A DNA stretch of 42,030 nucleotides from Paraburkholderia ginsengiterrae (GTDB lineage: Bacteria; Pseudomonadota; Gammaproteobacteria; Burkholderiales; Burkholderiaceae). The translations under genes and the position numbers were made by a program. The notes beneath the pieces were generated by a model. It saw only the letters and a program-made list of their open reading frames with translations, searched no databases and was not told the DNA's origin. Where the stretch lies: the NCBI RefSeq assembly GCF_001645125.1, contig NZ_LXKA01000345.1, positions 1 through 42,030 on the forward strand. Direction: 5' to 3'. How positions within the stretch are numbered: the first letter of the stretch is position 1; the number at the start of each line of letters is the position of its first letter. Positions 26,207 to 34,698 of this stretch are shown piece after piece.

Positions 26207-27328
26207 ATGCGCTTTTGTCATCTTCGTCATGAGGTCGCGGCTGCGGCCCTTGTTGCGTTCACCGGACTTCTTCTGTTCTGCCCGCCGCTTGCTATGGCGG
26301 CCGATGCCGAACTCAATGTCTACAACTGGTCCGACTACATCGCCAAGGACACGATTCCGAACTTCGAAAAAGACTCGGGCATTCATGTCAGATACGACAA
26401 CTACGACAGTGACGACACGCTGCAGGCCAAGCTTCTGGCGGGAAGTTCGGGATTCGACATCGTCGTGCCGTCGTCGCTTTACATGGCGAGGCAAATTCAG
26501 GCGGGCATCCTTCAGAAGCTCGACAAGTCGCAGATCCCGAATCTCAAGAATCTCGACCCGGTCCTTATGAAAATGGTCGCGGATGCCGATCCGGGCGCGC
26601 AATACGGCGTGCCTTGGGCGTACGGCACCGATGGCATCGGCTACAACGTGCAGGAAGTGAAGAAAGCGCTGGGTGACAACGCGCCCGTCGACAGTTGGGC
26701 CCTCATCTTCGATCCGGCAAACGTGTCGAAGCTGAAAAGCTGTGGCGTCTCGTTCCTCGATCAGGCCGGCGACGCATTCGCGACCGCGCTGCAGTATCTG
26801 CACAAGGATCCGAACAGCTCGAATCCCGCGGACTATCAGGCGGCCTTCGATCTGCTGAAGAAGGTGCGCCCATACATCACCCAGTTCAACTCGTCGGGCT
26901 ACATCAACGATCTCGCCAATAACGATGTCTGCGTGGCGCTGGGCTGGTCCGGCGACGTGGGCATTGCACGGCGGCGCGCGGCGGATGCGAAACGCTCCTA
27001 CGAGATCCGCTTCTCGAACGTCAAGGAGGGCGGCCTGTTGTGGTTCGACATGATGGTGATACCGAAGGACGCGCCGCATCCCGAAGCGGCCATGAAGTGG
27101 ATCAACTATATCGAGGACCCGAAGGTCAATGCGGCGATCACCAACGAGGTGTTCTATCCCACCGCGAACCGTGCCGCGCGGCCGCTCGTCAGCCCGGTCG
27201 TGTCGCAGGACGTGAGCGTTTATCCGCCCGACGACGTGCTGCGCAAAATGACGTTGATGAAGCCGTTGCCCATCGAGATTGTCCGGCTGGAAAACCGCCT
27301 TTGGGCGCAGCTTAAGGCGGGACGCTGA
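26207..27328 (+). CDS. PotF-like periplasmic polyamine-binding protein 1
   Basis: A 373-residue ABC-type substrate-binding protein of the PotD/PotF family with a signal peptide (cleavage near AMAAD). Conserved features include LNVYNWSDYIAKDT, the disulfide Cys pair Cys179/Cys242, GWSGDV with Asp250 at the place of PotF Asp247, and FDMMVIP with Asp281 at the place of PotF Asp278. It keeps these acidic residues that hold the amines of a diamine. Start ATG at 26207 after AAGGA. No permease or ATPase gene accompanies it; a DUF3138-like porin follows. The upstream region carries copy A of the cluster's control element. Confidence 0.9.
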   Translation: MRFCHLRHEVAAAALVAFTGLLLFCPPLAMAADAELNVYNWSDYIAKDTIPNFEKDSGIHVRYDNYDSDDTLQAKLLAGSSGFDIVVPSSLYMARQIQAGILQKLDKSQIPNLKNLDPVLMKMVADADPGAQYGVPWAYGTDGIGYNVQEVKKALGDNAPVDSWALIFDPANVSKLKSCGVSFLDQAGDAFATALQYLHKDPNSSNPADYQAAFDLLKKVRPYITQFNSSGYINDLANNDVCVALGWSGDVGIARRRAADAKRSYEIRFSNVKEGGLLWFDMMVIPKDAPHPEAAMKWINYIEDPKVNAAITNEVFYPTANRAARPLVSPVVSQDVSVYPPDDVLRKMTLMKPLPIEIVRLENRLWAQLKAGR

Positions 27329-27339
27329 TGGTGTCGAAT

Positions 27340-27404
27340 GGCGTGGTTTTAGCGAGCACCGATCGCCACGCCGTATGAAACCGCCGCCACGCTAAGGCCA
27401 CGCC
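27340..27404 (+). promoter_or_regulatory. Long intercistronic stem-loop between binding protein 1 and porin
   Basis: GGCGTGGTTTTAGCG (27340-27354) can pair in RNA with CGCTAAGGCCACGCC (27390-27404) over 15 positions, two of them G-U. A competing CCACGCC at 27366-27372 can pair with the first seven bases instead. It begins 12 bases after the stop codon. It may stabilise the upstream mRNA or limit read-through into the porin gene. Confidence 0.5.
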
Positions 27405-27577
27405 AGACCGCCCGCGCCGGTAACGCGCCGGCAACCTTCCCCTGATCTCAGCACGTTTTGTGAGCCGCCTCGCGCGCCTCGCATGGGAACGCCCGTGCAC
27501 GTTTTCCGTGAGCGGAAGGCATGCGGCGGCCAAGGCATCGGCAAGTTAATCGCAATACAAAAACGAGGAGACTTCGT

Positions 27578-29122
27578 GTGAGAAAGAAACTGATGTGTCT
27601 GCTGGTGGCGGGCTGTCTGCCCGGCATCGCGCTGGCAGACACCACGGCCGATCAAATAGGTGCATTGCAGGCGCAACTCGACGCGCTGCAAAAAGAGGTG
27701 AAGCGATTGCAGACGCAGCCGCCGGCCGGGCCGGCAGCCGCCGAGCCCGCCGCCGCTCCCGTCGATGTTTCGTCATCCGCGTATGGAAAAGCGCAGGCGA
27801 CGCTGACCAACGACGACGTTACCGCCATGAAGCAGCAGCTTGCCGTTCAGCAATTGAAGGTGAATTCGCTCGAAGACGCCGCGAATACCGGACCGATTGC
27901 CGGTCTTTCGGTGACGGGCTATATCGATCCGACCTACGTATATAACCGCGCGCAAAGCAGTTCCTCGTTCCTGTTCGCGAACCACGAAAGCACCGGTGGC
28001 TACTTCAACAGCACGTTCGGCGACCTGTACCTCGACATCAAGAAGACCTTCGGCGTCGGGCCGATGGCGCCGTCGGCTGAAATTACATTGATGCCCAATC
28101 GCGGCAACGGCATCACGCTGTTGCAGAACGAGCATGGGCAGATCGGCAACAACATTCTGAACACGGCAGTGGTCAGTGTGCCGCTGTCCGGCACGACGAC
28201 TTTCGTCGCGGGTCTGATGTCGAGCTTCGGTGGCTACGAAGTGCAGCAGTCGAATCAGATGCTTACGCTGACCCACAACCTGCTGTATGACTTCTCCGAC
28301 CCCGGCAGCTATATCGGCATTGGCGCGAACTACTCGAAGGGCAATTGGGCGTGGAAATTCCTGCTCGGCAATGAACAGTACCGGACCAATGGCGCCATCA
28401 CGCAGACCGGCACGAACGCGCTGGGCGATCCGATCACGACCAGCAACAAGGTGCCGACCTTCACAGCACGCGCGGACTATACGTGGTCGAGCGCACTCGA
28501 TATCGGGGCGTCGATCAACATCGGCCGCCAGAGTTTGCCGAGCGCCATCAATCCGACCACAGGGGCGGTGAGCTATGGCGTGAGCGGCCAGGCGCCCAGC
28601 GGTTTCGGCACGTTCTTCTTCTCGGAAGCCGACCTGACCTACCTGCTCGCCGACGTCCAGTACAACGTCGAGTTCGACTATGGCCAGCAACAGAACGCCG
28701 CGTTCAATGGCGGCCAGGCGCAATGGTATGGCGTCTCGCTGCTTGCGCATCGCAAGTTCAGCTTGCCCGGCGTCGGGCGGATGGGCGCGACGTTGCGCTA
28801 CGACTTCCTCGCAAACAGCAAGAACGGCGGCGGTGGCGGCGGCATTGCGTTGAACGGCCAGGGCCGCGACCCCTACAACGGGTTCGGCATCGGCGCGGAC
28901 TGCTTCGCCAATTCGCAGGCGAGCGGCGGCCTGGGGTTGCAGTGCAAGGGTTCAAATCGTCAGGACGTCGCGCTCGATCTGCTGTTTTTCCCGACTGAGC
29001 AGATTACGGTGAAGTTCGAGTACCGGCACGATTGGGCCAATAACAAGGTGTTCCTGCGTAACGATGGGTCGTATAGCAGTTCGAACGATCTTCTCGCCAC
29101 GCAGTTTATCTATTCGTTCTAG
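27578..29122 (+). CDS. DUF3138-like outer-membrane porin
   Basis: A 514-residue predicted beta-barrel with a signal peptide (MRKKLMCLLVAGCLPGIALA), an N-terminal coiled-coil (IGALQAQLDALQKEVKRLQ), a second helical segment (AMKQQLAVQQLKVNSLE) and then alternating strands ending in the outer-membrane signature FIYSF with a terminal Phe. Order and length match the DUF3138 family of Burkholderiales, often found beside transporter genes. I use the GTG at 27578 because GAGGAG lies seven bases upstream and the signal peptide then starts correctly. It probably lets polyamine-related solutes cross the outer membrane. Confidence 0.82.
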   Translation: MRKKLMCLLVAGCLPGIALADTTADQIGALQAQLDALQKEVKRLQTQPPAGPAAAEPAAAPVDVSSSAYGKAQATLTNDDVTAMKQQLAVQQLKVNSLEDAANTGPIAGLSVTGYIDPTYVYNRAQSSSSFLFANHESTGGYFNSTFGDLYLDIKKTFGVGPMAPSAEITLMPNRGNGITLLQNEHGQIGNNILNTAVVSVPLSGTTTFVAGLMSSFGGYEVQQSNQMLTLTHNLLYDFSDPGSYIGIGANYSKGNWAWKFLLGNEQYRTNGAITQTGTNALGDPITTSNKVPTFTARADYTWSSALDIGASINIGRQSLPSAINPTTGAVSYGVSGQAPSGFGTFFFSEADLTYLLADVQYNVEFDYGQQQNAAFNGGQAQWYGVSLLAHRKFSLPGVGRMGATLRYDFLANSKNGGGGGGIALNGQGRDPYNGFGIGADCFANSQASGGLGLQCKGSNRQDVALDLLFFPTEQITVKFEYRHDWANNKVFLRNDGSYSSSNDLLATQFIYSF

Positions 29123-29209
29123 CACGATTCACCGCTGCCGGGATTAGTGCAGATGATTCATAGATTATAGCTTCCCGCGTGATCGAGCCGGCCGTGGCTC
29201 CGATACAGA

Positions 29210-30118
29210 TCAGGCTTCGGGGCCGCGGCCGGAATTGCCTTCCTGACCCTGCGCGAGCAGCCATTCGAACATCTGCTCGACGATGGGCGAGCGCGAAGGC
29301 CCGGACACGCGCGATATCCACCACGTCATGCCCGGCAAACGCGGGTAATCGTCGAGGATGGTCAAAGCGTCTTCATCGATACTGCCTTGCGCCACCAGCC
29401 GGGAGAGGCAAGCAATGCCGCGTCCGCGCAACGCCGCGTCCAGCACGAGACGCTGATCGTCATAGATCGCGCTCATGCGAAAGGCCGACAGTTGCGCGCG
29501 GAAAATCGGCGCGGTGCTCTCGCTGGTCAGGTTTTCCTCGAGGCAGATGAGGCCCGTATGCAAATGATGCTTGGCGCGTGGCACGCGGTCTAATTTCGCC
29601 GCCAGTGCCGTGGCGCACACGGTCACCCACTCGTCTTGCAGAAACGGAAGTTCCAATAGCCCGGCCTGTTGCATTGGCCGCGCTCCGATCGTTAAGTCGA
29701 CGTCGATCTCATCGACGTAACGCGCGCTCTCATCAGTGGAAAGCAATGGACATAGATCGGGAAGTACCTGCTGCAACTGATCGAGACGCGGTTGCAGCCA
29801 ACCGTGCAGCAACGGAGCGGGGCACACCAGTACGACGAGCCCAGGGTCGAGGTACGTGGCGATCCGTCCGAGCCCGCTGCGCAGCGTTTCCATGGAGCGC
29901 TGCACGCTTCGCTGCAGCACCTCGCCGGCGACCGTCAGTTCCACGCCGCGGCCGATTCTGCGAAACAACGGTTGCCCCAGTTGCTCTTCGAGCTGCTGGA
30001 TCTGATGGCTGATGGCTGATTGCGACAGATGCAGTTCGTCGGCCGCGCGCGAGAAATTACCCAGTCTGGCGGCCGCTTCGAAGCCCATCAGCAGCTTCAG
30101 GGAGGGGACACGTTGCAT
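29210..30118 (-). CDS. LysR-family regulator of the agmatine/polyamine cluster (GcvA-like)
   Basis: A 302-residue LysR regulator of the GcvA/AmpR-like branch: PSLKLLMGFEAAARLGNFSR, helix-turn-helix AADELHLSQSAISHQIQQLE, LFRRIGRGVELTVAGE, then an effector domain with IDVDLTIGARPM and GRGIACLSRLVAQG. Its start codon lies three bases from copy B of the duplicated control element, which also serves aguA in the other direction. From position it should regulate itself, the aguA operon and, through copy A, the binding-protein/porin unit. Confidence 0.9.
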   Translation of the reverse strand: MQRVPSLKLLMGFEAAARLGNFSRAADELHLSQSAISHQIQQLEEQLGQPLFRRIGRGVELTVAGEVLQRSVQRSMETLRSGLGRIATYLDPGLVVLVCPAPLLHGWLQPRLDQLQQVLPDLCPLLSTDESARYVDEIDVDLTIGARPMQQAGLLELPFLQDEWVTVCATALAAKLDRVPRAKHHLHTGLICLEENLTSESTAPIFRAQLSAFRMSAIYDDQRLVLDAALRGRGIACLSRLVAQGSIDEDALTILDDYPRLPGMTWWISRVSGPSRSPIVEQMFEWLLAQGQEGNSGRGPEA

Positions 30119-30120
30119 TG

Positions 30121-30190
30121 AGATATGAGGAAAATTAATCGGTTAAGGCAATAAACATCATTTTTCATCAAGTGTAACCCGTATCACAAT
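30121..30190 (+). promoter_or_regulatory. Polyamine-cluster control region, copy B (LysR/aguA divergent)
   Basis: Counterpart of 25966-26035 without gaps. Half-sites are TGAGGAAAATTAAT (30126-30139) and the reverse complement of ATCATTTTTCATCA (30157-30170). TTTTCA at 30162-30167 and CACAAT at 30185-30190 are the matching -35 and -10 candidates, giving an aguA leader of roughly 25 bases. The first half-site is 8 bases from the LysR start, which suggests autoregulation. Confidence 0.62.
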
Positions 30191-30220
30191 ACCTCACCAC
30201 CTAACGATGGAGACACAGGA

Positions 30221-31258
30221 ATGAGTCGCTTTGACGCTCGCCAACATGGCTACCGGATGCCCGCTGAATGGGAAAAGATGCACACCACCTGGTTGGGATG
30301 GCCGATTCTGGAAGGCCGCGAAGACCTGTGGGGACCGCATTATCTGCGGGTTTGCCGGGAGTTCGCGCTGGTCGCGCAGACCATTGCCCGCTATCAGCGT
30401 TGCGTGGTGACGGCTCATCACAGTGAGGCGGATGCAGCGCGCGAGTTGCTCGGTAGCAGCGTCGAAGTGCTCGCCGTCGCGGCGGAAGACAACTGGCTGC
30501 GCGACTGCGGGCCGATTTTCCTGGTGGGCGAGGGTGGCCGGCTGGGCGCCGCTTCGTTCCGCTTCAACTGCTGGGGCGAGAAATACCAGCCTTACGACGG
30601 TTGCCAGCAGGTGGGGCAGGACATTGCCCGCGCGGCCGGAGCGCAAATTTTCAACTCTCATATGGTGCTGGAAGGCGGCGCTTTTTATGTCGATGGACAG
30701 GGCACGCTGATCACCACGGAAAGCTGCCTGCTGCATCCGAATCGCAATCCGCACATGAGTCGCGCGGAAATCGAGGCCGAACTCAGGCGTATGCTGGGAG
30801 TGGAGAAAATTGTCTGGCTGCCTGGTAATCCTGATGAAATTGAAACGAGCGGGCATGTGGACGGCATTGCGTCGTTTATTGCGCCAGGCAAGATGCTGTG
30901 CCAGAGCGCGAGCCCGGTGCAGGGCGATTACTTTCATGTGATGCGTGAGAATCGCCGCGCGCTGGAGCTGGCCACCGACGCAGCCGGGCGCCGCTTCGAA
31001 CTGCTCGATCTGCCCTCGCCGATTGTCAGCGAACGCTATGGCTCCGAGCGCTACTGCGATTGCTACGCGAACTACATTCTGGTCAACGGCGCGGTGATCT
31101 CGACCGCGTTTGGTGTGGAGCAGGATCAGGCCGCGCGCGAGGTCTTCGCTCAGGCGTTTCCGGAGCGGCGCGTCGAACTGCTGCCGATTCCCACTTTGTC
31201 GATCGGCGGCGGTAGCATCCATTGTTCGACGCAGCAGCAGCCAGCCACCACTCACTGA
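30221..31258 (+). CDS. aguA: Agmatine deiminase (cytoplasmic)
   Basis: A 345-residue PAD-fold guanidino hydrolase that converts agmatine to N-carbamoylputrescine and ammonia. All active-site blocks are present: NWLRDCGP (Trp92, Asp95), LEGGAFYVDGQG (Glu151), GHVDG (His212, Asp214) and GGGSIHCSTQQQP with nucleophile Cys335. It has no signal peptide. The ATG at 30221 has TGGAG eight bases upstream. It is the first gene of a same-strand series running through aguB, a second binding protein and two exported homologues. Control is probably by the divergent LysR. Confidence 0.93.
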   Translation: MSRFDARQHGYRMPAEWEKMHTTWLGWPILEGREDLWGPHYLRVCREFALVAQTIARYQRCVVTAHHSEADAARELLGSSVEVLAVAAEDNWLRDCGPIFLVGEGGRLGAASFRFNCWGEKYQPYDGCQQVGQDIARAAGAQIFNSHMVLEGGAFYVDGQGTLITTESCLLHPNRNPHMSRAEIEAELRRMLGVEKIVWLPGNPDEIETSGHVDGIASFIAPGKMLCQSASPVQGDYFHVMRENRRALELATDAAGRRFELLDLPSPIVSERYGSERYCDCYANYILVNGAVISTAFGVEQDQAAREVFAQAFPERRVELLPIPTLSIGGGSIHCSTQQQPATTH

Positions 31259-31294
31259 TCCGGACCGGATCCAATCATCGAAGGGAGACGTCAC

Positions 31295-32209
31295 ATGTCG
31301 TCGCGAAACATCACCGTAGCGTCGGTGCAAATGGCATCGGGCAGTTGGACCTTTGAAGACAATATGGCCACCGCGGAAAGACTGATCCGCGCGGCCGCAG
31401 CGCAGGGCGCCAACCTCGTACTGGTCCCCGAGCTTTTCACGATGCCGTACTTCTGTCTGGATCAGAACGTGCGGCATTTGGAACTGGCCGAACCGTTTGC
31501 AGACAATCCGCGGATTGCCCGCTTCGCGAAACTTGCCGGCGAACTGGGCATTGTGTTGCCCATTGGGTTTTTCGAGCGGGCCGGCAATGCCGCCTATAAC
31601 TCGATTGCCGTAGCTGATGCCGACGGCAAAGTACTCGGCGTGTATCGCAAGACTCACATTCCGGACGGTCCCGGCTATACCGAGAAGTTCTATTTCACGC
31701 CGGGCGACACCGGCTTCAAGGTGTGGGACACGCGCTTTGGCAAGATCGGCATCGGCATCTGCTGGGATCAGTGGTATCCGGAGACGGCTCGGAGCCTCGC
31801 CCTGATGGGCGCTGAAGTCCTGTGCTTTCCGACCATCATCGGGTCGGAGCCGTTCAGCAGCGAGTTCGACTCGGCGGGTCACTGGCAACGCACGATGCAG
31901 GGTCATGCGGCAGCGAATATGGTGCCGGTGGTGGCTGCCAACCGGATTGGCCGTGAGGTCGGCTTCGGCAACGGCAATCCACAACAGCAGGGACTCACCG
32001 GCGTGTTCTACGGTTCCAGTTTCATTGCGGATCATACGGGCGCGAAGGTGGCGGAGGCCAATCGCACGGACGAAACCATTCTTCTGCACACGTTCGATCT
32101 GAACGCCATTCGCGCGGACCGGCAGTCGTGGGGATTCTTCCGCGATCGCCGCCCGGAGATGTATCGCACGCTGCTAACCAGCGACGGCGCTTCTTCCTGC
32201 TATCGCTAA
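31295..32209 (+). CDS. aguB: N-carbamoylputrescine amidohydrolase
   Basis: A 304-residue nitrilase-superfamily amidase that hydrolyses N-carbamoylputrescine to putrescine, CO2 and ammonia. The catalytic triad is visible: Glu46 in LVLVPELF, Lys119 in YRKTHIPDGPGY and Cys156 in GIGICWDQWYPE. QQQGLTGVFYGSSFIAD and RRPEMYRTLLTSDG near the C-terminus are typical of AguB. AGGGAG precedes the ATG at 31295. It starts 37 bases after aguA and ends 11 bases before the next gene, so the three are clearly one operon. It has no export signal, so it acts in the cytoplasm. Confidence 0.93.
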   Translation: MSSRNITVASVQMASGSWTFEDNMATAERLIRAAAAQGANLVLVPELFTMPYFCLDQNVRHLELAEPFADNPRIARFAKLAGELGIVLPIGFFERAGNAAYNSIAVADADGKVLGVYRKTHIPDGPGYTEKFYFTPGDTGFKVWDTRFGKIGIGICWDQWYPETARSLALMGAEVLCFPTIIGSEPFSSEFDSAGHWQRTMQGHAAANMVPVVAANRIGREVGFGNGNPQQQGLTGVFYGSSFIADHTGAKVAEANRTDETILLHTFDLNAIRADRQSWGFFRDRRPEMYRTLLTSDGASSCYR

Positions 32210-32219
32210 GGAGTACGTT

Positions 32220-33332
32220 ATGAAAAAACACTGGCGCCTATCGTTCGCCGGTCTTGGTTTCTGTCTGTGTCTGTTCGCAGGGCAATCCCATGCCGAGGAA
32301 GAGAAAGTACTGAACCTGTACAACTGGAGCGATTATTTCGCCCCCGACACGTTGTCCGAGTTCCAGAAGGAAACCGGCATCAAGGTCCGTTACGACGCGT
32401 ACGACAGCGACGAGACACTGCAATCCAAGCTGATGACGGGCGACAGTGGCTACGACCTGGTGTGGCCGACTAACGATTTCATGGCGAAGCAGATCCAGGC
32501 CGGCGCGTTTCGCAAGCTCGACAAGAGCAAGCTGCCGAATCTCAGGAATCTGGACCCCGCGCTGCTGAAACTGATGGCGCAGTCCGATCCGGGCAATCAG
32601 TATGGCGTCCCCTACATGTGGGGGACGGTGGGCGTGGGCTACGACCGCGCCAAAGTCAGCGCGATCCTCGGCAAGGATATGCCGGCGGACAGCATGGACC
32701 TGCTGTTTAACCCGGCAATCGCGTCGCGCATCGCCGCTCACTGCGGCATCGGCTTGCAGGACTCCGCGAGCACGGTGTTGCCGTTGGCCCTGCGCTACGT
32801 TGGCCGCGATCCGGTGAATCCGACCGCGCTGGATTATGCGGTTGCGCAGACCATGCTGCTGAAGGCGCGGCCTAATATTCGTCTGTTCGTGGATTCGGCT
32901 AGCGCCAACGAGTTGATCGACGGCGAACTGTGCGTCATGGTCGGCTACTCAGGGGCGATTAACCTGGCCGCGCAAAAGGCGCGAGAGCTGGACCACAAGC
33001 GCGACGTTGTCTACGACATCCCGAGCATAGGCACGCTAATGTGGTTCGACGCCATGGTCATCCCCAAGACGGCGAAGCATCCGGACAATGCGCACGCGTT
33101 CATCAACTACATTCTGCGGCCGGACGTCGTGGCGAAGATCTCCAATGCCACGCGATACGCGAATGCCAATCAGGGCGCGCTGAGGTTGATGGACCCCGCG
33201 CTGATCAACAATCCGAACATCTATCCCGATGAGCAAAAGAAGCGGACTTTGTTTACGCCGGTGGCCGAAGCGCCCGCCACTGCTCGTCTGGAGGGTCGAA
33301 TCTGGCTTGGTCTCAAGGCGAGCAAGCCCTGA
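32220..33332 (+). CDS. PotF-like periplasmic binding protein 2, altered ligand pocket
   Basis: A 370-residue PotF-family binding protein with a signal peptide (cleavage likely SHA/EEE). Numbering runs almost in step with E. coli PotF: NWSDY at 35-39, Cys175 and Cys238 as the disulfide pair, and Asp277 in WFDAMVIP. But GYSGA has Ala246 where PotF has Asp247, and the DSASTV segment lacks the acidic residue near PotF 185. Both changes remove negative charge around one end of the ligand. It lies 11 bases after aguB with AAGGAG before its ATG. I infer a ligand with only one charged end, such as N-carbamoylputrescine. No permease gene is present. Confidence 0.88.
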   Translation: MKKHWRLSFAGLGFCLCLFAGQSHAEEEKVLNLYNWSDYFAPDTLSEFQKETGIKVRYDAYDSDETLQSKLMTGDSGYDLVWPTNDFMAKQIQAGAFRKLDKSKLPNLRNLDPALLKLMAQSDPGNQYGVPYMWGTVGVGYDRAKVSAILGKDMPADSMDLLFNPAIASRIAAHCGIGLQDSASTVLPLALRYVGRDPVNPTALDYAVAQTMLLKARPNIRLFVDSASANELIDGELCVMVGYSGAINLAAQKARELDHKRDVVYDIPSIGTLMWFDAMVIPKTAKHPDNAHAFINYILRPDVVAKISNATRYANANQGALRLMDPALINNPNIYPDEQKKRTLFTPVAEAPATARLEGRIWLGLKASKP

Positions 33333-33380
33333 GAAAAGGGTTATGCCGCAAGCTGTACCGATTGATATGAGGTGTTTTAC

Positions 33381-34493
33381 ATGACGACTAGACGTCATTT
33401 TCTGAAGCGGGGACTCATGGCATCCGGTGGTGCGCTGTTCTCTGGAGCGCTGGGCAGCAGCTTCTTCGGCGCGACCGCGTTCGCGCAAAGCGCCAACTGG
33501 AACATGCCGGACGAGGGCGGCGCTCACGCGGCGACCTGGATGGCGTTCGGTCCCAGCGAGGAAATCTGGGGCGGCAAACTGCTGCCCGTGGTCAGAGAGA
33601 ACCTGGCTGGCATTGCGAAGGCCATCGCGGCACACGAGCCGGTAAAAATGCTGGTGCGGGAGGAGGACCACGACATCGCCGCCCGCCTGTGCGGCGGCGC
33701 GGTCGAACTCGTGCCTCAACCAATCGATGACCTGTGGATGCGGGATACCGGGCCCGTGTTCGTCAAAGGACCCGCAGGGCAGCTTGGCGCGGTGGGCTTT
33801 AACTTCAACGGCTGGGGTAACAAGCAGGAACACGAGCAGGACGCGGAAGTCGCGTCGTTCGTCGCGCGCAGAGCCGGGGCGAAGCTGCTCGACACGCGTC
33901 TGGTCCTGGAAGGCGGTGGCATTGAAGTAGACGGAGAAGGCACGGCCATCATCACCGAGAGCTGCGTGCTGAATGCCAATCGCAATCCCGGTGTTGGCAA
34001 AGCGCAGTGCGAAGCGGAACTGTCCCGCCTGCTCGGGCTGCGGAAAATCATCTGGCTGCCAGGCATTGCAGGCAAAGACATTACCGATGGCCATACTGAT
34101 TTCTACGCACGCTTTACGAGCCTTGGCGTGGTGGTTGCCGGGCTCGATCCGGATCCGTCTTCCTACGACCACGCGGTGACGAAGCGTCACCTGGACATCC
34201 TGCGAAAGTCCACCGATGCGAAGGGCCGCCCGTTGAGAGTTGTGGTGCTGCAAGGCCCGACGACCGTGCGCCGGAAGTATGAGAACGATCAGTTCGCCGC
34301 CGGCTACGTCAACTTCTACGTGTGCAATCGCGCGGTGATTGCCCCGGAGTTCGGCGACAGCAAAGCGGACCGCAATACGCGCGACATTCTCGCGGATCTT
34401 TTTCCCGGGCGGGATGTGATTCAGCTGAATATCGATGGCGTGGCAGCCGGTGGTGGAGGAATCCACTGCACGACACAACAGCAACCCAGGTGA
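33381..34493 (+). CDS. Exported (Tat) agmatine deiminase-family protein
   Basis: A 370-residue PAD_porph-family guanidino deiminase with a twin-arginine signal at the very start (TTRRHFLKRG, hydrophobic stretch to about residue 34, cleavage near AFA). The active-site set is complete: LWMRDTGP (Trp119, Asp122), LEGGGIEVDGEG (Glu177), GHTD (His238, Asp240) and GGGGIHCTTQQQP (Cys363). It should fold in the cytoplasm and work in the periplasm on agmatine or a related guanidine, possibly peptidyl arginine as in the Porphyromonas member. GAGG precedes the ATG at 33381. It is 48 bases after the second binding protein, in the same orientation. Confidence 0.88.
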   Translation: MTTRRHFLKRGLMASGGALFSGALGSSFFGATAFAQSANWNMPDEGGAHAATWMAFGPSEEIWGGKLLPVVRENLAGIAKAIAAHEPVKMLVREEDHDIAARLCGGAVELVPQPIDDLWMRDTGPVFVKGPAGQLGAVGFNFNGWGNKQEHEQDAEVASFVARRAGAKLLDTRLVLEGGGIEVDGEGTAIITESCVLNANRNPGVGKAQCEAELSRLLGLRKIIWLPGIAGKDITDGHTDFYARFTSLGVVVAGLDPDPSSYDHAVTKRHLDILRKSTDAKGRPLRVVVLQGPTTVRRKYENDQFAAGYVNFYVCNRAVIAPEFGDSKADRNTRDILADLFPGRDVIQLNIDGVAAGGGGIHCTTQQQPR

Positions 34494-34544
34494 TCAGATT
34501 CTCGAGCTGCCGTGGGACGGCGGCTCGCTTGTGATTGATTTCGT

Positions 34545-34596
34545 GGTCGAATTTTCGACCGAACACTGAAGCGGTTTCCCTGATGATTGAAATCAT
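34545..34596 (+). promoter_or_regulatory. Hairpin and palindrome between the two exported deiminase genes
   Basis: GGTCGA-ATTT-TCGACC (34545-34560) is a compact stem-loop that may end the upstream transcript. ATGATT-GA-AATCAT (34583-34596) is a perfect 6-bp inverted repeat that could be an operator of the downstream gene; it faintly resembles the half-sites of the cluster's duplicated element. The 205-base gap suggests the last deiminase gene may have its own promoter. Confidence 0.4.
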
Positions 34597-34698
34597 GCCG
34601 TGGGCACATGTCCTGGCAGGGAGAGCTGTCGGCCGGCGTTTCGTATCCGCGAAAAACCACCGAGCTATTCCCGGGATGCCGCGAGCAATAAGAGGTAA

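Noticed and set aside
26020-26232. Possible leader peptide between control copy A and the first binding-protein gene
   Set aside because: No ribosome site and no conserved counterpart after control copy B; the stretch is better read as a long untranslated leader.
30194-32089. A 631-codon open frame on the minus strand across aguA and aguB
   Set aside because: It lies antisense to two genes with complete catalytic motifs and reads as Arg/His-rich low-order sequence. It arises from the codon bias of high-G+C genes.
33036-34484. A 482-codon minus-strand frame under the second binding protein and the Tat deiminase
   Set aside because: Antisense to genes with clear signal peptides and active sites; no recognisable protein features.
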